A stretch of 20,074 nt of DNA, from NCBI GenBank assembly GCA_027030565.1, contig JALVEU010000378.1, positions 1-20,074 of the forward strand, written 5' to 3'. The number at the start of each line of letters is the position of its first letter. Positions within the stretch are counted from its first letter, which is position 1. The notes beneath the pieces are model-generated. The model worked only from the letters and a program-made list of their open reading frames with translations, made no database searches and was not told the DNA's origin. Made by a program: the position numbers and the translations under genes. Shown here one piece after another: positions 14,492 to 20,074 of the stretch. This DNA is from Gammaproteobacteria bacterium (GTDB lineage Bacteria > Pseudomonadota > Gammaproteobacteria > JAJDOJ01).

Positions 14492-16345
14492 ATGGAAAAG
14501 AAGACCCAGTGGAACATCGCCTATCTGATCTTTGCGATCCTCTCCATCCTGCTCCTGGAAAGCCTCTGGGTACAGTCACGCCAGACCGAGACGGTGCCCT
14601 ACAGCGACTTCGAGCAGTATCTCAAGCAGGGCCGTTTCGAGGAGGTGATCGTCAGTGACCGCTACGTCACCGGACGCTTGAAGACACCAGAGCCCGGGGG
14701 CAAGCGCTTCGTAGTTGCGCCGCGGGTGGAGCCTGATGTCGCCAAGGAGCTGGAGAAATACAACGTCAAGTTCACCCGCGTCTACGAAAATACCTTCCTC
14801 AAGGAGCTCTTGTCCTGGATCTTCCTGGCGCTGGTGTTCTTCGGCGTCTGGTTCTTCCTGTTCCGCAGCTTCGCCGAGCGGCAGGGCATGGGCGGATTCA
14901 TGAGCATCGGCAAGAGCCGGGCCAAGGTCTACGTGGAGCAGAAGACCGGTGTCACCTTCGACGACGTGGCCGGTGTCGAAGAGGCCAAGGAGGAGCTCCG
15001 GGAGGTGGTCGAATTTCTAAAGAATCCCAAGGAATACGGTCGTCTCGGGGCGCGGGTCCCCAAGGGCGTGTTGCTGGTGGGACCACCGGGCACCGGCAAG
15101 ACGCTGCTCGCCCGTGCGGTGGCCGGCGAGGCCGACGTGCCCTTCTTCTCCATCTCCGGCTCGGAGTTCGTGGAGATGTTCGTAGGCGTGGGTGCCGCAC
15201 GGGTGCGCGATCTGTTCGAGCAGGCGCGCAAGGCCGCACCCGCCATCATCTTCATCGATGAACTCGATGCACTCGGTCGGGCTCGCGGGCTCTATCCATC
15301 CGGCGGCCATGACGAACGCGAGCAGACCCTGAACCAGTTCCTGGTGGAGCTCGACGGCTTCGACCCCAGCGAAGGGATCGTGGTGCTGGCCGCGACCAAC
15401 CGGCCCGAGATCCTCGACCCGGCGCTGCTGCGCGCCGGGCGGTTCGATCGGCAGATCCTGGTGGACCGCCCCGACAAGGACGGTCGCGTCCAGATCCTCA
15501 AGGTGCACCTGAAGAAGATCAAGACTGGGCCCGACGTGGATCCGGAGAAGATCGCCGAGCTCACAACGGGCTTCTCGGGCGCCGATCTGGCCAACCTGGT
15601 CAACGAAGCCGCGTTGTTGGCGACCCGACGCCACGCCGACGCGGTCTCCATGGAGGACTTCACGCGGGCCGTGGAGCGTATCGTGGCCGGTCTCGAGAAA
15701 AAGAACCGCGTCCTAAGCCCCAAGGAGCGGGAAGTGGTGGCCTTCCACGAGATGGGCCACGCACTCACCGCCCTTACCCTGCCCGGCACGGATCCCGTAC
15801 ACAAGGTCTCCATCATCCCACGCGGTATCGGGGCGTTGGGCTACACCATTCAGCGTCCCACCGAAGACCGCTACCTCATGACCCGCGAGGAACTCGAGAA
15901 CAAGATCGCCGTGCTGCTTGGCGGCCGCGCCGCCGAAAAACTGGTGTTCGGGCACCTGTCCACAGGAGCCGCCGATGATCTGGCCAAGGCCACGGACATC
16001 GCCCGCGACATGGTCACCCGCTACGGCATGGAGGAGTCCCTGGGCTACGTGGTCTTGGAGGAGAATCGCCCCACCTTCCTGGAGACGCCGGCCGGTTACA
16101 CGCCAGGTCCCCGGCGCTTCAGCGAGAAGACCGCAGAGGCCATCGATGAGGCCGTGCGCAACATCATCGAGCGACTGTTCCAGCGCACCACTTGTGTACT
16201 GGATGCCAATCGTGAGGTCTTGGAGCGCAGCGCACGTGAGTTGCTCAAGCGAGAGACGCTGGAAGAGGCGGACATTCGCAGACTCACGCAAGACTTGCGC
16301 AGGCTGGAGGCGTTGCAGGAACGCTGCGCCCCCACAGCGGCCTGA
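14492..16345 (+). CDS. ftsH: ATP-dependent zinc metalloprotease FtsH
   Basis: This 617-residue membrane AAA protease extracts and degrades damaged or short-lived membrane and cytosolic proteins as a hexamer. The order is TM1 (about 8-27), periplasmic domain (28-104), TM2 (105-124), AAA domain and M41 peptidase. Walker A GPPGTGKT is at 197-204, the pore motif MFVG at 229-232, and Walker B FIDELD at 254-259. The second region of homology is ATNRPEILDPALLRAGRFDR (301-320). The zinc site HEMGH is at 419-423, with Asp496 (ADDL) as the likely third ligand. GAGGAGG lies just before the ATG. The usual housekeeping context in gammaproteobacteria (rlmE upstream, folP downstream) is absent. HEMGH replaces the common HEAGH. 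These points suggest an accessory copy, but the rest of the genome would have to be seen. Confidence 0.96.
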   Translation: MEKKTQWNIAYLIFAILSILLLESLWVQSRQTETVPYSDFEQYLKQGRFEEVIVSDRYVTGRLKTPEPGGKRFVVAPRVEPDVAKELEKYNVKFTRVYENTFLKELLSWIFLALVFFGVWFFLFRSFAERQGMGGFMSIGKSRAKVYVEQKTGVTFDDVAGVEEAKEELREVVEFLKNPKEYGRLGARVPKGVLLVGPPGTGKTLLARAVAGEADVPFFSISGSEFVEMFVGVGAARVRDLFEQARKAAPAIIFIDELDALGRARGLYPSGGHDEREQTLNQFLVELDGFDPSEGIVVLAATNRPEILDPALLRAGRFDRQILVDRPDKDGRVQILKVHLKKIKTGPDVDPEKIAELTTGFSGADLANLVNEAALLATRRHADAVSMEDFTRAVERIVAGLEKKNRVLSPKEREVVAFHEMGHALTALTLPGTDPVHKVSIIPRGIGALGYTIQRPTEDRYLMTREELENKIAVLLGGRAAEKLVFGHLSTGAADDLAKATDIARDMVTRYGMEESLGYVVLEENRPTFLETPAGYTPGPRRFSEKTAEAIDEAVRNIIERLFQRTTCVLDANREVLERSARELLKRETLEEADIRRLTQDLRRLEALQERCAPTAA

Positions 16346-16407
16346 CTGAATCCAACATTGACCTGCCTCGAGGGTATCCGGTCCGCCCAGGAAGTGGCGC
16401 CCCGCGC

Positions 16408-17133
16408 TCAGAGCTCGATCAGCTTGCCCTGGTACACCACGGGGCCCTCGGGCGCCTTCTTTTGCATGGGATGTTCCGGCGGTTCCAGACTGACCGCGAA
16501 CCCCTGAGCCCTTTCCATGGCATTCCACTCCTCCTGGTCCAACGGAATGACCTTCTCGCGGCGATCCAGCACAGCCATGGGCACGGGCTCGGTGTCGGCC
16601 ATCAGACACCACAGCACCATCACCCGGTCCTTGGGCATCGGCACCTCGTCGCGCAGATTCACTGCGATGCGCATCGGATTGCGCATTCCGGCGACCACGG
16701 CCATGGGCGCCCGGCTCTCGTTCTCCAGCACCACCACATACTCGGGCGCCTCGTGCACCACGGCCTCGAACTTCCGGGCACCGTAGGCGATCAGCCCCAC
16801 AGCAAGCAGCACCGAAAAGGCTGTGGCAAGCCGCCAAGCCAGCACTTGCTGCCACCAGCGCCGGCGCCCCGCACGCTCGATGAGCGCCTGCTCGTTGGCC
16901 AGCTCGGCCTCGATCTGCCGCCAGACCCGCGCTGGAGGCGCCACCGCGCCGGCGCGGCCGGCCAACGGCGCCAACCGTCGCTCCCAGGCCTCCACCGCCG
17001 CCCGTATGTACGAACGCTGATTGCACAAGGCCTCGAAACGCGCACGCGCCAACCCGCGCAGCGTGCCCAGCACGTACTCCGCCGCCAGACGGTCGACCAG
17101 CTCCGGATCCTGATATCGGTCTAGTCGAGGCAT
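16408..17133 (-). CDS. RskA-type membrane anti-sigma factor
   Basis: This 241-residue single-pass inner-membrane protein has a cytoplasmic N-terminal anti-sigma region (about 8-80, ELVDRLAAEYVLGTLRGLARARFEAL) of the zinc-free RskA type. A basic stretch RRRWWQ (90-95) and one membrane helix (about 101-118) follow, then a periplasmic RskA C-terminal domain rich in beta segments (about 125-241). It should hold the adjacent ECF sigma factor inactive until an envelope signal triggers its release. The ATG at 17133 overlaps the end of the sigma gene by 13 bases, so the two are translationally coupled, as is usual for such pairs. Its 3' end converges with ftsH, leaving a 62-base gap with no clear terminator. 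Confidence 0.88.
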   Translation of the reverse strand: MPRLDRYQDPELVDRLAAEYVLGTLRGLARARFEALCNQRSYIRAAVEAWERRLAPLAGRAGAVAPPARVWRQIEAELANEQALIERAGRRRWWQQVLAWRLATAFSVLLAVGLIAYGARKFEAVVHEAPEYVVVLENESRAPMAVVAGMRNPMRIAVNLRDEVPMPKDRVMVLWCLMADTEPVPMAVLDRREKVIPLDQEEWNAMERAQGFAVSLEPPEHPMQKKAPEGPVVYQGKLIEL

Positions 17134-17669
17134 CGCTTCAGCTGCTCCAAGCCACGTCGGATCCAGGCCTTCACGGTTCCCAGCGGCTTGCCCAGGCGCT
17201 GCGCCAACTCGCTGTGGGTGTAGCCTTCGTAATAGGCCATGAGAATGCTACGCCGCTGTTCCTCCCTGAGTTGCTCCAGACATTCTTCCAGCGCACGGGC
17301 GTCGCTGCCCAGGGTCGCCTCCTGCAGAGGACCGGGATCAGTGGTCTCGTGCTGACCCGCCCAGACGTCCTCGGTGTGACGCTCGGCCTGATACGCCGCG
17401 CCACGCATGATGTCCAACGCCCGGTTGCGTACGATGCTGATCATCCAGGTCAGTGGCGAACCCTTCGCGGAGTCGAACGTTCCCGCGCGGTGCCAGATGC
17501 GGAGATAGGCGTCCTGAAGCACCTCCTCGGCCAGGTCGCTGCGCCGGATCAGACGCAGGCACAAGCCGTAGAGCAGACCAGAGGTCTGGACGTACAGTTC
17601 CTCCAGCGCCTTTTGGTCGCCCTGGGCACAGCGGGCCAGATACTCGGCGAGCTGGCGCTCCTCGGCCAT
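17121..17669 (-). CDS. ECF-type RNA polymerase sigma factor (SigK/RpoE-like)
   Basis: This 182-residue sigma-70 family factor has only regions 2 and 4. Region 2 spans about 22-95 (LYGLCLRLIRRSDLAEEVLQDAYLRIWHRA and GSPLTWMISIVRNRALDIMR). Region 4 spans about 125-178 (EECLEQLREEQRRSILMAYYEGYTHSELAQRLGKPLGTVKAWIRRGLEQLKR), with a clear helix-turn-helix. It directs polymerase to stress promoters when released from the RskA-like partner encoded just downstream. ECF factors with RskA partners belong to the SigK-like group. The ribosome-binding site is weak, but no better start is visible. It is divergent from the diguanylate cyclase gene; the region between could hold an autoregulated promoter. 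Confidence 0.93.
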   Translation of the reverse strand: MAEERQLAEYLARCAQGDQKALEELYVQTSGLLYGLCLRLIRRSDLAEEVLQDAYLRIWHRAGTFDSAKGSPLTWMISIVRNRALDIMRGAAYQAERHTEDVWAGQHETTDPGPLQEATLGSDARALEECLEQLREEQRRSILMAYYEGYTHSELAQRLGKPLGTVKAWIRRGLEQLKRCLD

Positions 17670-17670
17670 G

Positions 17671-17705
17671 GATCAACCATCGCAAGTGATCTGTAGCGTC
17701 GATCA
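17671..17705. promoter_or_regulatory. Three alternating GATCA/TGATC half-sites between divergent genes
   Basis: GATCA (17671-17675), TGATC (17687-17691) and GATCA (17701-17705) alternate in orientation, making inverted repeats with spacers of 11 and 9 bases. They lie directly upstream of the ECF sigma gene, in the gap to the divergent diguanylate cyclase gene. They could be regulator half-sites or Dam-type methylation sites, but short matches like these also arise by chance. Confidence 0.3.
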
Positions 17706-17822
17706 TAGCAGGTGTCGCCTTACCGTCCATGTCTGGAAATACGCGCAAGATGGAGCCCCGGATGCGCAACCACATACCGTCGCGCGCTATCCTTGGGGTC
17801 TTCATCCGAGCCTGGTCATCAC

Positions 17823-19730
17823 GTGCTGCGCAGATTGACGATTCTGCTGGGCTGTTGGCTGTCGGCATTGTCCCCTCAACAAGTGCCGGCGGACACGGTA
17901 CCCCCGCCCGTCGTACTCGGGGAGGACCAAATGCATGTGCCTTTGGACGGTCGCTTCGAGTATTTGGCGGAACCGCCGGGACTCCAAGGGCTCGCCCAAC
18001 TGCTGGCCCACGATGGTTGGCCGTGGAAGACCGCGCCCAACCATCCCCTGAGCCTCGGCTTCCGTGACACGGCGTACTGGCTGCGTATCCCGCTGCAGGT
18101 CAGACCGGGCGCGGCTCACTGGCTCTTGGAACTGGGCTCCAGTACGGTGGCTGGCGTCACGTTCTACGCCGTACGGGGCCGAAGCGTGCTGGCCCATCAA
18201 GAGGCGGGACACCGTCTCCCGCTCGGCGCTCGGGCCATGCGTTACGAGGCACCGGTCTTTGAACTCCCCTCGGGCGATCACGATCCGTTCTGGGTCTACC
18301 TCCGCGTGCAGTCCGAGTCTTCGTTGCAACTCCCACTTGCCGCCTGGGAACGTTCAGCCTATGGGCTGCACGTCCAGCGTTGGGCCCTGTTACAGGGCGG
18401 TTTCGTGGGGGCACTCCTGGTCATGGCCCTGTACAACCTCGTCTTGTTCTTCGGGACACGGGATCGGAGCTATCTCTACTATGTGATCTTCGTGCTGCTG
18501 GGGGTCCTGCTGCAGGCGGTGTACCGGGGCTTCGATCTCTTGCTGCTGCCACTGACCGCCGTGCCCCTACGACCGGGGCAGACCGTGCCCCTGATTTTCC
18601 TGTACATTACGGTGGCCACACTCTTCAGCCGCAGCTTCCTCGGCCTCGACCGGCTGCATCCACGGTTGGACCGATTGCTTCGATGGACCGGCTACGCCGG
18701 CCTGGTGGGCGGTGTCGGGGCCCTGGCCCTGCCCTACACGGTGACCATCCACAGCGCCATCGCACTCACCGTGGGGGCCTGCCTGTTCATGCTGGCCAGC
18801 GGAGTCGCAGCGTGGTTGCGCGGCAGCCGGCTGGCTCGCGCCTATACGCTCGCCTGGGCCGTCTTCCTGATCGGGACACTGCTCTTCGTATTCATGAAGC
18901 TCGCCTGGCTGCCCTACAGCCTGGTCACCGAGTACGCTATGCAGGTCGGTACGTTCATCGACGTGACGCTGCTCTCCTTGGCGCTCTCCCAGCGGATCGC
19001 CATGGAACGACAGGCACGTCTGGACGCACAGCGCCTGGCTCTGGCCGAGGCGCGTCGTGCCCGGCGTGCCCAGGCTGAAGCCCTTGCGCAGGAAAAGCGG
19101 GCCAAGCAGCGCCTCGAGATCGAGGTCGCGCGACGGACACATTCCCTGCGGCGCAGCCTGCGCCAGCTGCGCAAGGCGAATCAGGCGCTGCGGGTGCTCA
19201 GCGCACGCGACGAACTCACCGGCGTGAGCAATCGCAGGCACCTGGACCGCCGCTTGGATGCGGAGTGGCGGCGGGCGCAACGGTATGGGCACCCCCTTTC
19301 GCTGGTGATGATGGACATTGATCTCTTCAAGCGCGTCAATGACACGTACGGACACAGGGCGGGTGACCACGTGCTGCAGCAGTTGGCGGTGATCCTTCGA
19401 AGCTGGGCCACTCGCCCGTCCGACGTGGTGGCCCGCTATGGCGGTGAGGAATTTGCGGTGCTCCTCCCGCACTTGGGGCGCAACGAGGCAGTGCGACTGG
19501 CGGAACGGATCCGGCGGGCCGTGGAGCAATCACACGTTGCCTGGGAAGGGCACGAGATCCGCCTGACGGCCAGCTTGGGCGTGTCCAGCATGGAAGGCGA
19601 CACAGGCATCTTGCCGGAAGCACTGGTCCGCGCCGCGGACCGTGCCATGTATGCGGTCAAACGCTCCGGCCGTAACGGGGTACAGTTCCTGGCGCCGGAG
19701 CCCGCGGCCGGACGGGCGCAATCCGTCTGA
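17823..19730 (+). CDS. 7TMR-DISM membrane diguanylate cyclase
   Basis: From GTG 17823 this is a 635-residue protein that makes cyclic di-GMP from two GTP. A signal peptide (about 1-24) is followed by a periplasmic 7TMR-DISMED2-type sensing domain (about 35-170, with TAYWLRIPLQV, WLLELGSSTVAGVTFY and FWVYLRVQSESSLQLPL). A seven-helix membrane region spans about 190-395, then an Ala/Arg-rich coiled coil (about 400-465), then a GGDEF domain (about 470-625). The active-site motif is GGEEF at 540-544, and MDIDLFKRVNDTYGHRAGD is intact. An inhibitory I-site RPSD (531-534) lies 5 residues before it, so product feedback is expected. The frame is open from a GTG at 17712 (37 more residues), but the signal peptide favours 17823. 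The periplasmic ligand is unknown. Confidence 0.92.
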   Translation: MLRRLTILLGCWLSALSPQQVPADTVPPPVVLGEDQMHVPLDGRFEYLAEPPGLQGLAQLLAHDGWPWKTAPNHPLSLGFRDTAYWLRIPLQVRPGAAHWLLELGSSTVAGVTFYAVRGRSVLAHQEAGHRLPLGARAMRYEAPVFELPSGDHDPFWVYLRVQSESSLQLPLAAWERSAYGLHVQRWALLQGGFVGALLVMALYNLVLFFGTRDRSYLYYVIFVLLGVLLQAVYRGFDLLLLPLTAVPLRPGQTVPLIFLYITVATLFSRSFLGLDRLHPRLDRLLRWTGYAGLVGGVGALALPYTVTIHSAIALTVGACLFMLASGVAAWLRGSRLARAYTLAWAVFLIGTLLFVFMKLAWLPYSLVTEYAMQVGTFIDVTLLSLALSQRIAMERQARLDAQRLALAEARRARRAQAEALAQEKRAKQRLEIEVARRTHSLRRSLRQLRKANQALRVLSARDELTGVSNRRHLDRRLDAEWRRAQRYGHPLSLVMMDIDLFKRVNDTYGHRAGDHVLQQLAVILRSWATRPSDVVARYGGEEFAVLLPHLGRNEAVRLAERIRRAVEQSHVAWEGHEIRLTASLGVSSMEGDTGILPEALVRAADRAMYAVKRSGRNGVQFLAPEPAAGRAQSV

Positions 19731-19749
19731 GGAGCTTGGTACGTCTCTC

Positions 19750-19783
19750 GGGCGAGGCGCCCATGCGAGGTCCGAGCCCGGAC
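19750..19783. terminator. Two small hairpins between convergent genes
   Basis: GGGCG-AGG-CGCCC (19750-19762) and GTCCG-AGCC-CGGAC (19770-19783) lie between the cyclase stop (19730) and the lipase stop (19786). Both are short, GC-rich and lack U tracts. They may contribute to ending the convergent transcripts. Confidence 0.35.
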
Positions 19784-19785
19784 GG

Positions 19786-20074
19786 CTACGGGGCCTGCAC
19801 GAGGGTGGGATCAGCGATCTCGACACGGTGACCACCGCTGGCCACGAAACTGACCATCTCGCCCAGCATCTCCGCATGCACCGCGGCTGCGACGGGATCC
19901 GGCTGCCGTGTCGCATCCAGCGGGGTCAGGAACGAACTGTGGTGCCCAGCTGTAAAGCGCACCACGGCGCGGAGCGGGTTGGCGGCGGTGGACGAGGCGA
20001 TCTGTGTCAGCTCCAGCACCCGAACGAGGGGATCGGTCCCGCCCAGGCCGGGAATGGTCCCGGGCGGATTGAAG
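19786..20074 (-). CDS. C-terminal part of a probable extracellular lipase (Pla-1/cef-like), cut by the window edge
   Basis: The minus-strand frame is open from the right edge to the TAG at 19786, giving about 96 residues; the start lies outside the window. The readable part runs from FNPPGTIPGLGGTDPLVR at the edge, through NPLRAVVRFTAGHHSSFLTP, to ASGGHRVEIADPTLVQAP at the end. An alpha/beta-hydrolase catalytic His followed by Ser/Ser-Leu near the C-terminus (GHHSSFL), then a helix with EMLGEMVSFVASGG, matches my recollection of the virulence-factor lipase (Pla-1/cef, VolA) family. I would expect the GxSxG nucleophile and the lipoprotein or signal sequence beyond the edge. An internal GTG at 20019 is not the real start, because coding character continues past it. 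Confidence 0.6.
   Translation of the reverse strand, partial: FNPPGTIPGLGGTDPLVRVLELTQIASSTAANPLRAVVRFTAGHHSSFLTPLDATRQPDPVAAAVHAEMLGEMVSFVASGGHRVEIADPTLVQAP

Noticed and set aside
15713..17026. 437-codon minus-strand open frame spanning the ftsH 3' end and the anti-sigma gene
   Set aside because: It crosses a convergent gene junction and overlaps both genes in other frames, with Gly/Ala/Arg-rich low-complexity product.
1..20074. CRISPR array, tRNA, rRNA, transposase or integrase
   Set aside because: I saw no regularly spaced direct repeats, no cloverleaf with a CCA or T-loop consensus, no rRNA-like sequence, and no mobile-element protein in any frame.

Overview
The window is GC-rich, densely coded bacterial DNA. 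Its gene content (NhaD sodium/proton antiporter, DegP/Q-type and FtsH proteases, an ECF sigma factor with a membrane anti-sigma factor, a 7TM-DISM diguanylate cyclase, many c-type cytochromes, and a lipase tail resembling the Pla-1/cef family) fits a gram-negative proteobacterium. A respiratory or lithotrophic gammaproteobacterium, perhaps salt- or alkali-tolerant, is my best guess. That is an inference from gene types; no rRNA or other taxonomic marker is present.

Region 1 (about 1-5930) is an electron-transfer and envelope block. A small secreted protein of unknown function (+) faces a minus-strand series: two paralogous small monoheme cytochromes c, a SurA/PrsA-like parvulin foldase, and an 800-residue heptaheme cytochrome c lipoprotein. 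The heptaheme protein has an unusual Cys/His/Met-rich N-terminal domain and an EF-hand-like loop. A rho-independent terminator lies between the heptaheme gene and the foldase gene. Perfect palindromes and hairpins occupy the gaps.

Region 2 (about 5930-7870, minus strand) is a two-gene unit. An outer-membrane beta-barrel protein made of two tandem repeats of one barrel domain is joined by an ATGA stop/start overlap to a TlpA/CcmG-like periplasmic thioredoxin. The barrel protein has no cysteine, so the nearby cytochromes are the more likely clients of the thioredoxin.

Region 3 (about 8083-16345, plus strand) holds a MgtC/DUF4010 membrane protein, an SLC13-type permease with two TrkA-C domains, NhaD, a DegP/DegQ protease and FtsH. 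Ion homeostasis genes followed by two envelope proteases suggest a stress-tolerance block. It recalls the DegP/FtsH/antiporter islands known from Pseudomonas and enterobacteria, but is not identical to them.

Region 4 (about 16408-20074) holds a minus-strand ECF sigma/anti-sigma pair with overlapping genes, a divergent membrane diguanylate cyclase, and the C-terminal end of a probable extracellular lipase running off the right edge. I found no tRNA, rRNA, CRISPR array, insertion sequence or prophage gene. The best candidate for something poorly described is the heptaheme lipoprotein with its foldase and small cytochromes.
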